This document shows positions 33,503 through 42,190 of a stretch of 64,000 nucleotides of DNA, piece after piece. The translations under genes and the position numbers were made by a program. The DNA lies in assembly GCF_040639655.1 (NCBI RefSeq), contig NZ_JBFAAI010000014.1, forward strand, positions 1-64,000, read 5' to 3'. Source of the stretch: Actinoplanes sp040639655. GTDB lineage: Bacteria > Actinomycetota > Actinomycetes > Mycobacteriales > Micromonosporaceae. Position 1 is the stretch's first letter. Each line of letters begins with the position of its first letter. The notes under the pieces are model-generated. The model saw nothing but the letters and a program-made list of their open reading frames with translations. It ran no database searches and had not been told where the DNA came from.

Positions 33503-34927
33503 GTGTTCGCCAATCCCGAGGAACTCCTGCGATACCTCAAAGACGAGGACGTCAAGTTCGTCGACGTACGTTTCTGTGACCTCCCGGGTGTGATGCAGCA
33601 CTTCAACATCCCGGTCGAGTCGTTCGACGACAGTGTGGTGACCGACGGCCTCGCCTTCGACGGATCCTCGATCCGCGGGTTCCAGGCCATCCACGAATCC
33701 GACATGATGCTGCTCCCGGACGTCGCAACCGCGTTCGTGGACCCGTTCCGCATCCAGAAGACCCTCGCGCTCAACTTCTTCATCCACGACCCGTTCACCC
33801 GCGAGGCGTACTCGCGTGACCCGCGGAACGTGGCGAAGAAGGCCGAGGCCTACCTGGCCGCCAGCGGCATCGCCGACACCGCCTACTTCGGTGCCGAGGC
33901 CGAGTTCTACATCTTCGACTCGATCCGCCACGAGACCTCCGCGCACCAGTCGTTCTACTACATCGACTCGATCGAGGGCGCCTGGAACTCCGGCCGCGAG
34001 GAGGAGGGCGGCAACAAGGGCTTCAAGACCGCCTACAAGGGTGGCTACTTCCCGGTCTCCCCGGTCGACCACTACAGCGACCTGCGTGACGCCATGGTGC
34101 GCCGCCTGATCGACACCGGCTTCACCGTCGAGCGCTCGCACCACGAGGTCGGCACCGCCGGCCAGGCCGAGATCAACTACAAGTTCTCGACGCTGCTGCA
34201 CGCCGGCGACCAGATGCAGCTGTTCAAGTACATCATCAAGAACACCGCCTGGGAGCACCGCAAGACGGCGACGTTCATGCCCAAGCCGCTCTTCGGCGAC
34301 AACGGCTCCGGCATGCACACCCACCAGAGCCTGTGGCTGAACGGCGAGCCGCTGTTCTACGACGAGACCGGCTACGCCGGCCTGTCCGACATGGCCCGCT
34401 GGTACATCGGCGGCCTGCTGCACCACGCGCCGTCGCTGCTCGCGTTCACCAACCCGACCGTCAACTCGTACCGGCGTCTCGTGCCGGGCTACGAGGCCCC
34501 GGTCAACCTGGTGTACTCGCAGCGCAACCGCTCGGCCTGCACCCGTATCCCGGTGACCGGCAGCAACCCGAAGGCCAAGCGCATCGAGTTCCGCGTCCCG
34601 GACCCGTCGTCGAACCCGTACCTGGCGTTCTCGGCGCAGATGATGGCCGGCCTCGACGGCATCAAGAACAAGATCGAGCCGCCGGCTCCGATCGACAAGG
34701 ACCTCTACGACCTCCCGCCGGAGGAGTGGGGCGACGTCAAGCAGGTGCCGGGCTCGCTCGACGCCGTGCTCAACTCGCTCGAGGCCGACCACGACTTCCT
34801 CACCGCCGGCGGCGTCTTCACCCCCGACCTGATCTCCACCTGGATCGACTACAAGCGAACCAACGAGATCGACCCGGTCCGGCTCCGCCCGACCCCGCAC
34901 GAGTTCGAGATGTACTACAACGTCTGA
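33503..34927 (+). CDS. glnA: Glutamine synthetase type I (GlnA1)
   Basis: 474 residues from the GTG at 33503, preceded by AGGAGG at 33493. It makes glutamine from glutamate, ammonia and ATP in the cytosol as a dodecamer. Recognisable motifs are FDGSSIRGF, GAEAEFYIFD, SHHEVGTAGQAEINY (metal/glutamate site), FMPKPLFGDNGSGMHTHQS (ATP site) and NPTVNSYRRLVPG. The adenylylation loop KDLYDLPPEE is intact, with Tyr402 as the expected target of GlnE encoded 15 kb downstream. A GlnR-type box precedes it. A hairpin terminator follows the gene. Confidence 0.97.
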   Translation: MFANPEELLRYLKDEDVKFVDVRFCDLPGVMQHFNIPVESFDDSVVTDGLAFDGSSIRGFQAIHESDMMLLPDVATAFVDPFRIQKTLALNFFIHDPFTREAYSRDPRNVAKKAEAYLAASGIADTAYFGAEAEFYIFDSIRHETSAHQSFYYIDSIEGAWNSGREEEGGNKGFKTAYKGGYFPVSPVDHYSDLRDAMVRRLIDTGFTVERSHHEVGTAGQAEINYKFSTLLHAGDQMQLFKYIIKNTAWEHRKTATFMPKPLFGDNGSGMHTHQSLWLNGEPLFYDETGYAGLSDMARWYIGGLLHHAPSLLAFTNPTVNSYRRLVPGYEAPVNLVYSQRNRSACTRIPVTGSNPKAKRIEFRVPDPSSNPYLAFSAQMMAGLDGIKNKIEPPAPIDKDLYDLPPEEWGDVKQVPGSLDAVLNSLEADHDFLTAGGVFTPDLISTWIDYKRTNEIDPVRLRPTPHEFEMYYNV

Positions 34928-34957
34928 TCCTGAGCACGACTCGGGCACAGCCTGAGG

Positions 34958-34999
34958 AACGGCGGTCATGCTCGGCTCCCAGCCGGCATGGCCGCCGTT
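34958..34999. terminator. Terminator after glnA1
   Basis: Long hairpin: AACGGCGGTCATGC pairs with GCATGGCCGCCGTT (one mismatch) and the inner CGGCT pairs with AGCCG. It lies 31 bp after the glnA1 stop and before the convergent lectin gene. Confidence 0.75.
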
Positions 35000-35052
35000 T
35001 CGCGTGCACCGTCGATCAGCCCGCTGGACGGACGCGGCCCACCGGACCGGAC

Positions 35053-35613
35053 TCAGACCGCCCCGGTCTCCTCGAACGTCCACAGCTGTTGCCGGTCACC
35101 CTCCTCGGCGACGGCCGACTCCACTGCGCTGCCGTCGGCTGCCGCCTCGATCACCGTGCTCGTTCCCTGGTTGTAGAGATTGAAGGTCGCGAGCGCGCCT
35201 TCCTGGCCGACTCGCGAGAGGCCCCACTTCTGGCTCGGGACTCCGGTGTAGGGACGCTGCACGGTGCTCGAGGCGGCAAGGTCGAGAACCAGGCCGCTGT
35301 GCCGGGCGACGAGCTTGTACTGCCAGTTCGCCGCGCACACGGCTCGCCACTGCTCGTTCGTGCCGCCGGCGTAGGCCCACTGGATGATCGGGGCGCCGCT
35401 CGCCCTGGACTTGCGCGCCACATTGAGCGACTTCCCGGTCCCGACATTCGTGATCTTGTAGTAGACGTTCGGATTCGGTCCCCGCAGGCAGGTCGGCTCA
35501 TCGCCGGGCGCGGCTGCGGCGGGTGGCGCGAGGACACCGACGGATACGGCGGCGGCCGAAGCGATGCAGAGCAGTCGGGCGCTGGCCCGCAGGGATCGGA
35601 TCAGGAAGTTCAT
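35053..35613 (-). CDS. Secreted ricin-type beta-trefoil lectin
   Basis: 186 residues from the ATG at 35613, with AGGTGA upstream. A Sec signal peptide (residues 1-36, ending APPAAAA) precedes a beta-trefoil (RICIN) domain. Trefoil Q-x-W motifs are IIQWAYAGGTNEQW, PSQKWGL and RQQLWTF, and repeats such as YYKITNVGTGKSLNVARKSR are typical. Two cysteines (PTCLRG, AVCAAN) may form a disulfide. It should be an extracellular carbohydrate-binding protein with no attached catalytic domain. It stands alone; the upstream AT-rich 300 bp probably holds its promoter. Confidence 0.85.
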   Translation of the reverse strand: MNFLIRSLRASARLLCIASAAAVSVGVLAPPAAAAPGDEPTCLRGPNPNVYYKITNVGTGKSLNVARKSRASGAPIIQWAYAGGTNEQWRAVCAANWQYKLVARHSGLVLDLAASSTVQRPYTGVPSQKWGLSRVGQEGALATFNLYNQGTSTVIEAAADGSAVESAVAEEGDRQQLWTFEETGAV

Positions 35614-35983
35614 TCGTTCACCTCGATGGCGTCGCGGACAGGAGCGGTACGCCGGCGGCCTCCGGCAAGCCCAGAGCCTGGAGCCGTGAGCAGGTCCCCA
35701 TGCCGGGCTGACACAACGGGACACCGCAAGGGTGTCGGAGGTGTCGGCCGCACAAATGTTAGCGCTCACTAGGCGCCCTCGAAAGCGGCCATCGCTTTCC
35801 GTAGCAAGAAGTTCACTTTGGGTGCGCTCCCATCGATCAAGCTGGTGAACGCCTTACGACCCATGAGCTGCACCGTAAGCCGCCAATGAACCAGAGTGGG
35901 AATGATGAATGTTAACGATAACTATTTCTTCGGCGGATCCGGCGCTGCGCTGGAAAGGTCGACCGCTGTGACAGCATCGGGTC

Positions 35984-36430
35984 GTGACGGGGAAGCGGGA
36001 GGTCCGCGAGCGCGCCGCGTGGATGCGTGGTTATCGGCGTGTGCTCGAGGCTCGCGACCGGCGATGCCCACCGGATCGACTGCGGGAGCTGGCCCGGGAC
36101 GAGGTCCGGCCGGTACGGCTGTGGGCGGCGCGCAATCCGTCGACGCCGACCGATGCTCTGGATTTTCTGGCTCGCGACGCGGACGACAACGTTCGCTTCA
36201 ACGTCTTGCTCAACCCGCATACGCCCGACTCGGCACTGCGGTGGCTGGCCGATCAGGAGGACGAGCGGTACGGCTCCCGGCACGCTCCGGACCGGCAGCG
36301 CATCCTTCATCATCCGGGCGCCTCGGTGGAACTGCGCGACGAGCTCGTGGCGGCGGGCTTCTGCGATTGCCCCGGCTGGTGCGCCCGGTTCAACCACTCG
36401 CACTTCGGTTCGTCGCCCAAGTTGACCTGA
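35984..36430 (+). CDS. LRV-repeat-like protein
   Basis: 148 residues from a GTG at 35984. The central part contains variant leucine-rich repeats: VRLWAARNPSTPTDALDFLA, then VRFNVLLNPHTPDSALRWLA, each with the VRxxxxxNPxTPxxxLxxLA pattern that defines LRV/HEAT-like repeats. The C-terminus has CDCPGWC, a cysteine cluster that may bind metal or form disulfides. The protein is cytosolic. LRV proteins are usually small scaffolds; in some bacteria they are linked to Fe-S cluster genes, which are not present here. Confidence 0.6.
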   Translation: MTGKREVRERAAWMRGYRRVLEARDRRCPPDRLRELARDEVRPVRLWAARNPSTPTDALDFLARDADDNVRFNVLLNPHTPDSALRWLADQEDERYGSRHAPDRQRILHHPGASVELRDELVAAGFCDCPGWCARFNHSHFGSSPKLT

Positions 36431-36517
36431 CGTCCGTGACGTGGGTGCAGCCGCCGTTCGGGCTGGGGTACGACGTGGCGGCGGACGAACGGGCAGACCG
36501 TCAACACCTGATTCTGA

Positions 36518-37183
36518 TCAGTGGTATGAGCGTTTGCCGAGCCGCTGGGCGGTTCGCCAGAAGTTCTCGGCCCGGCGGCTGGCTATCGCTATCGACGCTG
36601 TCGGATCGGACGGCAGGAAAGCGCTGATCGCCCGGCTCACCGGGCCGGCCAGCGGGTTCTCGCGGGTCGGGCCCCGGGCCGGGACGACCACGCCCAGGTA
36701 ACCGCGGCGCAGGGTGCGCGGGGCGACGACGGTGAGGATGCGGCTCAGGTGGCCGCGCTGGGCGACGATCGCGACCGGCCGGTCGTCGCCGAAGTGGCCC
36801 TCGTGCTCGGCCCGCAGCAGGTTGGTGACGGTGTCGATCGAGCGGCGTTCGACGCGGATGACGGCCGGGTCGGCGCCGGCGGCCAGGAGCCAGTCGCGCA
36901 TCAGGTCGGCTTCGGGTACGCCCCGGAATGTCTCGCCCGGTGCTTCCGGAGTGGTCCAGACGTCACCCTTGCCGTCGACCGGTGACTTGTAGCCGGCGCA
37001 GACGATCAGCCCGCGGCCGAGGTGACGGTGCAGGGTCAGAGCGATCCGGCAGCGGTCCTCGCCGCCGGGGTTGAGGCCCGCGCCGTCGGCGGAGCGGCCG
37101 TGCCCGGGCACCAGGACGTGCGCGACCTGGTCCAGGGTCAGGCCGGGCGTCCCCGACAGCACGTGAAGCTCCACAGAGATCAT
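36518..37183 (-). CDS. YdcF/DUF218-family protein
   Basis: 221 residues from the ATG at 37183 with GGAG 7 nt upstream. It has the DUF218 Rossmann-like layout: VLVPGHGRSADGAGLNPGGE, GRGLIVCAGYKSP, then ERRSIDTVTNLLRAEHEGHF (the family's E-S-x-x-T helix) and PVAIVAQRGHLSRI. No signal peptide or membrane helix is visible, unlike ElyC/SanA. It may bind nucleotides or polyprenyl compounds as suggested for the family. It is oriented convergent to the LRV gene and divergent from the AfsR-type gene across 195 bp. Confidence 0.7.
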   Translation of the reverse strand: MISVELHVLSGTPGLTLDQVAHVLVPGHGRSADGAGLNPGGEDRCRIALTLHRHLGRGLIVCAGYKSPVDGKGDVWTTPEAPGETFRGVPEADLMRDWLLAAGADPAVIRVERRSIDTVTNLLRAEHEGHFGDDRPVAIVAQRGHLSRILTVVAPRTLRRGYLGVVVPARGPTRENPLAGPVSRAISAFLPSDPTASIAIASRRAENFWRTAQRLGKRSYH

Positions 37184-37242
37184 CCTGCCACTCCGGCCAC
37201 GTGCCGACCCGCGCTCCGAACCGCAGGCGAGCCCAGCCAGGG

Positions 37243-37346
37243 CCGACGAGTCCAAGAGCCCGGCGGCGGCTGACGGGTCCACAGAGCCCGGCGGAACGCC
37301 GACGAGTCCGAGCTGACGAGTCCGCAGAGCCGGGCGGGGCCGACGG
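37243..37346. repeat. Imperfect direct repeats upstream of the AfsR/SARP gene
   Basis: Three to four degenerate copies of a unit like GACGAGTCC-N(1-3)-AGAGCC(C/G)GGCGG lie between the divergent YdcF-like and AfsR-type genes. Direct repeats of this sort can be SARP-type sites, but the spacing here is irregular. Confidence 0.45.
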
Positions 37347-37378
37347 GGCGGGTTTGCGGGGGGCGGCAGAATCGACGC

Positions 37379-40300
37379 GTGGAGATCGGGGTGCTCGGGC
37401 CGGTGGAGGTCCGTGACGCGGACGGGACGCTGCTGCCGGTGGCCGGCGCGCGTCTGCGTACCCTCGTGGTCCTTCTCGCCCTGGACGCCGGCCGGGACGT
37501 GTCCGCGGACCGGTTGATCGACGGGGTGTGGGGTGACGCGCCGCCGGCCGCCGCGCCGAACGCCCTGCAGGCGCTGGTCTCGCGTCTGCGGCGGGCCGCG
37601 CCGGGCCTCGAGGTGATCGCGACCCCGGCCGGATACCGCCTGGTCATCGACCCGGACCGGGTGGACGCGCACCGGTTCTCCCGGCTGGCCGCGGGGGCAC
37701 CGGCCGAGGCTCTGGCGCTGTGGCGTGGTGACCTGGACTTCCCGGAGCCGGCACGGGCCGAAGCGGTACGCCTGGAGACGCTGCGGCTGGCGGCGTCGCG
37801 CGCCCGGCTCGCCGCGGAGCCGGTGACCGTGGACGTGGTTCCGGAGCTGGAGGCGCTGGTGGCCGCGCATCCGCTCGACGAGGCGCTGACCGCGCTGCTG
37901 ATCCGGGCGCTGTGGCGGGCCGGGAACCGGGCGAGGGCGCTCGAGGTCTTCGACGGCATCCGGCGCCGGCTCGCCGGCCAGCTGGGGGTGGATCCGTCGG
38001 CCGAGCTGGCCGGGCTGCATCTGGAGCTGCTGCGTGCCGACGGCTCGGAGAACAATCTGCCGGCCGAGGTGAGCAGTTTCGTCGGCCGGGACGCCGACGT
38101 CCGTGCGGTGCGCGCCCTGGTCGGCGCGCATCGGCTGGTCACCCTGACCGGGCCGGGCGGCAGCGGCAAGACGAGGCTGTCGGTCGAGGCCGGCGGTTCG
38201 GTTCCGGGTGCGGTGTGGCGGGTGGAGCTGGCTCCGGTACGCGACCCGGCGGAACTGCCGCAGGCGGTGCTGACCGCCTTGCGCGTACGGGATCACGCGC
38301 CTCTGGCGCGGCCCGGCGGCCGGGGACCGGCGGCCGGCGCGCAGACCCCGCTCGATCGGCTGCGGGAGGCGGTCGCGAAGCGGGAGATGCTGCTGATCCT
38401 GGACAACTGCGAGCACGTCATCGAGGCCGCCGCCGGGCTCGCCGGGGAGCTGCTGCGGGCGGCGCCCGGGTTGCGGTTGCTGGTGACCAGCCGGGAGCCG
38501 CTCGGCATCACCGGTGAGCGGCTGTTCCCGGTGGAGCCGCTGGCGCTGCCGCCGGTGGGGGCGGATCCGGGAACGGCCGCCGGTGCCCCGGCGGTGCGGC
38601 TGCTGCTGGACCGGGCGTCCGGGCTCACCCTGACCGCGGCGAACGTCATCCCGGTGGTGCGGATCTGCCGTGCCCTGGACGGCATACCGCTGGCGATCGA
38701 GCTGGCCGCGGCCCGGCTGCGGACGCTGCCCGCGGCGGTTCTCGCCGACCGGCTGGCCGACCGGTTCCGGCTGCTGACCGGTGGAAGCCGGACGGCACTG
38801 CCCCGGCATCGCACGCTGCGGGCGGTGGTCGACTGGAGCTGGGACCTGCTGTCCGAACCGGAGCGACGGGTGTGGCGGCTGCTGGCGACCCTGCCCGGTG
38901 GCGCCGATGTGCCCGCGATCGAGCGCATCTGCGGACCGGACCTGGATCCGCCGGCCGCCCTGGTGGACAAGTCGCTGCTGATGCTGGGCCCGGACGGGCG
39001 GTACCGGATGCTGGAGACGATCCGGGAGTACGGCCTGGAGCGCCTGGCCGAGGCCGGTGAGACCGACGAGGCGCGCCGGGCGGTCGCCGCGTATCTGCTG
39101 GCTGTCGCCCGGGAGGCCGGCCCGCATCTGCGCGCCGCCGATCAGCTGGTGTGGTTGCGGCGGCTGGACGACGAACACGACAACCTGCACTCGTCGGTAC
39201 GGGCCGCGATCGAGACCGGCGACAAGGGGACGGCGGTGGCGCTCGGTGCCGCCCTCGGCTGGTACTGGTGGTTGCGCGGGCACCGTTTGGAGGGCACCGC
39301 CCTGTACCGGCAGATGCTGGCCATGCCGGGTGAGGCGGACCGTTCCGAGACGGCGCTGGCGCAGGCGTACATGGCGCTCAACGGGTTCGAGGGCCTGATG
39401 AGCCTGCCGGAGATCCGGGAGTCGCTGCGCCGGGCCGACGAGCTGGCCGATTCCGATCGTGCCGCGCATCCGGTGCTGCGTCTGCTGCCGACCCTGGTGA
39501 CGCTCTCGTCCGGGGATCGCGGCGCGGACGGTTTCGGCGAGGCCGGCAGTCTGCTCGACGATCCGGACCCGTGGTTGCGTGCCGTGGCGCGGATGTTCAT
39601 CGAGCAGATCCGGATCAACTTCGGGGAGCAGACCGGTGACGCGGAGGACGGGTTGCTGGTGGCCCTGGACGGGTTCCGGGCGGTGGGCGAGCGCTGGGGC
39701 ATCGGTATGACGCTCACCGCGCTCGCCGACCTCGCGGCCGCGCGGGGCGACTACGCGGTGGCGATCGGGTGGCAGCGGGAGGCGCTGGCGCTGGCCGAGG
39801 AGGTCGGCACCCGGGAGGAGCTGCCGCAGCTGACCGTCAAGCTGGCGCATCAGCTGTGGCTGGCCGGTGAGGCGGAGGACGCCCGCATGCTGCTCACCCA
39901 GGCCGAGGGGTACGCCCGCGAGCCCGGCAACACCGAGATGCTGGCCGCCGTCCGGCACGGGCAGGCCACGTTCGCCCTGGCCGACGACCGTCCGGAGGAG
40001 GCGCGGCGGCTCGCCTCCGAAACCCTTCGCCTGATCGGCCACGCCACGGTCGCGCCGCAGTTCCGGGCTCTGGCCCACAGCACCGCGGGCCGGGCGGAGG
40101 CCGCGACCGGGAATCTGGTGCGGGCCGGCGAGCTGCACGGGGAGGCGGTGCGGATCGCGGCCGGAGCCAAGGATTCGCCGGTGGTCGCCGCAGTGCTTGC
40201 CGCGACGGCGGATCTGGCGATCCGGCAGGGCGATCCGGTGCGGGCCGCGTTTCTTCTGGGAGCCGCCGATGCGGTACGCGGCGCGCGAGACCGTTCCGAC

Positions 40301-40504
40301 GTGGACGCGGAGCGGACCGCCCGCGAAGCCCGCGCCGCGCTCGGCGACGCGGGCTTCGACACGGCGTACCGGGAGGGCGGCACGGTGACCACGGCGACGG
40401 CGACGGCCGCCGCCGGATGGCGGCCCGGTTCAGACCCGGCGGCGGAAGGCCCGCACCGAGAGCGGGGCGAAGACCACGAGCAGGCCGGCCGCCCAGGCCA
40501 GTGA
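37379..40504 (+). CDS. AfsR/SARP-family transcriptional regulator
   Basis: 1041 residues from a GTG at 37379. Residues 1-90 are an OmpR-like winged helix (MEIGVLGPVEVRDADGTLLP, DRLIDGVWGDAPPAAAPNAL). Residues 95-220 are the BTAD domain. Residues about 230-550 are an NB-ARC ATPase with Walker A GPGGSGKTRL (about 258-267) and a LLILDNCEHV Walker B. The rest is a TPR-like helical region. This is the AfsR/large SARP architecture that integrates signals and activates secondary metabolism genes. It overlaps by 75 bp the 3' end of the convergent ABC permease gene. Its targets cannot be deduced. Confidence 0.9.
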   Translation: MEIGVLGPVEVRDADGTLLPVAGARLRTLVVLLALDAGRDVSADRLIDGVWGDAPPAAAPNALQALVSRLRRAAPGLEVIATPAGYRLVIDPDRVDAHRFSRLAAGAPAEALALWRGDLDFPEPARAEAVRLETLRLAASRARLAAEPVTVDVVPELEALVAAHPLDEALTALLIRALWRAGNRARALEVFDGIRRRLAGQLGVDPSAELAGLHLELLRADGSENNLPAEVSSFVGRDADVRAVRALVGAHRLVTLTGPGGSGKTRLSVEAGGSVPGAVWRVELAPVRDPAELPQAVLTALRVRDHAPLARPGGRGPAAGAQTPLDRLREAVAKREMLLILDNCEHVIEAAAGLAGELLRAAPGLRLLVTSREPLGITGERLFPVEPLALPPVGADPGTAAGAPAVRLLLDRASGLTLTAANVIPVVRICRALDGIPLAIELAAARLRTLPAAVLADRLADRFRLLTGGSRTALPRHRTLRAVVDWSWDLLSEPERRVWRLLATLPGGADVPAIERICGPDLDPPAALVDKSLLMLGPDGRYRMLETIREYGLERLAEAGETDEARRAVAAYLLAVAREAGPHLRAADQLVWLRRLDDEHDNLHSSVRAAIETGDKGTAVALGAALGWYWWLRGHRLEGTALYRQMLAMPGEADRSETALAQAYMALNGFEGLMSLPEIRESLRRADELADSDRAAHPVLRLLPTLVTLSSGDRGADGFGEAGSLLDDPDPWLRAVARMFIEQIRINFGEQTGDAEDGLLVALDGFRAVGERWGIGMTLTALADLAAARGDYAVAIGWQREALALAEEVGTREELPQLTVKLAHQLWLAGEAEDARMLLTQAEGYAREPGNTEMLAAVRHGQATFALADDRPEEARRLASETLRLIGHATVAPQFRALAHSTAGRAEAATGNLVRAGELHGEAVRIAAGAKDSPVVAAVLAATADLAIRQGDPVRAAFLLGAADAVRGARDRSDVDAERTAREARAALGDAGFDTAYREGGTVTTATATAAAGWRPGSDPAAEGPHRERGEDHEQAGRPGQ

Positions 40505-41191
40505 CCAGGTGACCGGTCCGGCCACGGGTCCACCGCTGAGCAGGCCACGCACCGCGTCGGCCACCACGGTGGTCGGGTTGACCTCGGCGAACGCCTGGAG
40601 CCAGCCGGGCATGGTGGCCGGGTCGACGAAGGCGCCGCTGGCCATGGTGATCGGGAAGAACAACACGAACCCGAAGATCTGCACCTTCTCCGGTGCGCTC
40701 GCCAGCATCGCCACCAGCACCGACACCCAGGACAGGGCGACCGCGAAGACGAGCAGCAGGGTGATCGCGGCGAGCGTCGCGAGTGCGCCGGTCTCGATCC
40801 GGAAGCCGAGCGCCATGCCGATCACCAGGAGCAGGCCGATCGCCCACGCCTGCTTGATCACGTCGGCCAGGATCCGGCCGGCGAGCGGGGCGGACCGGGC
40901 GATCGGCAGCGACCGCAGCCGGTCGAAGACGCCCTTGGTGATGTCGGTGTTGAGGCCGATCCCGGTGTTCATCGTCGCGAAGATCAGGTTCTGGACGATG
41001 ATGCCGGGCAGGGCGAAGGTCAGGTACTCCGCGGGGCTGTCGGCCAGCGCACCGCCGAAGACGTAGGTGAAGAGCAGCAGGAACATGACCGGCTGGACGC
41101 TGAAGTCGATCAGCTCGAACGGGTTGTGCTTGATCTGCACCAGGGTCCGCCAGGCCAGGGTGCCGGTGTTGCGCACGGCCGTCGTGCTCAT
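40430..41191 (-). CDS. ABC-2 type transporter permease (DrrB-like)
   Basis: 253 residues from an ATG at 41191 that overlaps the ATPase stop by 4 bp. Six membrane segments are visible, with the ABC-2 family patterns QPVMFLLLFTYVFGGAL, FALPGIIVQNLIFATMNTGI, RLRSLPIARSAPLAGRI, and FFPITMASGAFVDPATMPGW. Together with the ATPase upstream it should form a daunorubicin-type exporter for a drug or lipid. The last 75 bp overlap the 3' end of the AfsR-type gene on the other strand. Confidence 0.9.
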   Translation of the reverse strand: MSTTAVRNTGTLAWRTLVQIKHNPFELIDFSVQPVMFLLLFTYVFGGALADSPAEYLTFALPGIIVQNLIFATMNTGIGLNTDITKGVFDRLRSLPIARSAPLAGRILADVIKQAWAIGLLLVIGMALGFRIETGALATLAAITLLLVFAVALSWVSVLVAMLASAPEKVQIFGFVLFFPITMASGAFVDPATMPGWLQAFAEVNPTTVVADAVRGLLSGGPVAGPVTWSLAWAAGLLVVFAPLSVRAFRRRV

Positions 41192-42123
41192 GAGCGGGCT
41201 CCCGTCAGGCTCAGGAAGACCTCGTCGAGGCTGGGGCTGCGCAGGGCCAGTTCGGCCACGGCCAGCCCGTGCTCGTCGAGGTCACGGACGAGTTTCGCGA
41301 GCGCGCCCGGATCACTGACCGGCGCCCGGACGACGTCGCCGGACACGTCGACCGGCCCGGCCGCGACCCGGCCCAACGCTTCCCGGATCAGGGCCGTCTC
41401 ACCGGCGTCGGCCGGGCGTACGGACACGGTCTGGGCGCCGACCCGCGACTTGAGGGCGGCGGGGGTACCAGTAGCGATGACCCGGCCGTGGTCGATCACC
41501 ACGATGGCGTCGGCCAGCTGGTCGGCCTCGTCGAGGTACTGGGTGGTGAGCAGCACGGTGACGCCGTCGGCGACCAGGCCGCGGACGATGTCCCACACCT
41601 CGTTGCGGCTGCGCGGGTCCAGGCCGGTGGTGGGTTCGTCGAGGTAGAGCAGGCGCGGGCGGCCGACCAGGCCGGCGGCCAGGTCGAGGCGGCGGCGCAT
41701 GCCACCGGAGTACTTCCCGGCAGCCCGGCCGGCTGCCTCGGTCAGCTCGAACCGGTCCAGCAGTTCCGCGGCCCTGGCCCGGGCGGCGCCGCGGGTGAGG
41801 CCGAGCAGCCGTCCGATCATGAGCAGGTTCTCGGTGCCGGTCAGGGTCTCGTCGACGGAGGCGTACTGACCGGTGAGCCCGATCAGCCCGCGGACCTCGT
41901 GCGGTTGCCCGGCGAGGTCGTGGCCGCCGACGACGGCATGCCCGGCGTCCGGGCGGATCAGGGTGGCGAGGATCCGTACGGCGGTGGTCTTGCCCGCACC
42001 GTTCGGGCCGAGGAGTCCGAGCACCGTGCCGGTGGGCACGGTCAGGTCGACGCCGTCCAGGGCGGTGGTGTCGCCGAAGCGTTTGACCAGCCCTTCGGCG
42101 ACGATCGCGTTCGTGTTGTCCAT
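41188..42123 (-). CDS. ABC transporter ATP-binding protein (DrrA-like)
   Basis: 311 residues from the ATG at 42123; a GTG at 42153 would add ten residues but falls in a terminator hairpin. Motifs are Walker A GPNGAGKTTAV, Q-loop TGQYASVDE, signature YSGGMRRRLDLA, Walker B LLYLDEPTTGLD, and the C-terminal DrrA-type domain ending LRSPSLDEVFLSLTG. It is the motor for the cotranscribed permease, and the pair likely confers export or self-resistance. Confidence 0.93.
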   Translation of the reverse strand: MDNTNAIVAEGLVKRFGDTTALDGVDLTVPTGTVLGLLGPNGAGKTTAVRILATLIRPDAGHAVVGGHDLAGQPHEVRGLIGLTGQYASVDETLTGTENLLMIGRLLGLTRGAARARAAELLDRFELTEAAGRAAGKYSGGMRRRLDLAAGLVGRPRLLYLDEPTTGLDPRSRNEVWDIVRGLVADGVTVLLTTQYLDEADQLADAIVVIDHGRVIATGTPAALKSRVGAQTVSVRPADAGETALIREALGRVAAGPVDVSGDVVRAPVSDPGALAKLVRDLDEHGLAVAELALRSPSLDEVFLSLTGARS

Positions 42124-42147
42124 GCCGGACACGGTGCCCGGAGGTGC

Positions 42148-42183
42148 TGACACGGCCCTGATACGACGATCGGGGCCGTGTCA
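42148..42183. terminator. Hairpin between the phytase-like gene and the ABC genes
   Basis: TGACACGGCCC pairs with GGGCCGTGTCA (11 bp) around a 14-nt loop, 8 bp beyond the phytase-like stop on the minus strand. It should separate that gene from the ABC operon. Confidence 0.75.
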
Positions 42184-42190
42184 GCGTGCG

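Noticed and set aside
37184..40138. Minus-strand open frame opposite the AfsR/SARP gene
   Set aside because: It continues upstream of the true YdcF-like start only because of GC skew; the sequence is Arg/Pro/Gln-rich without structure.
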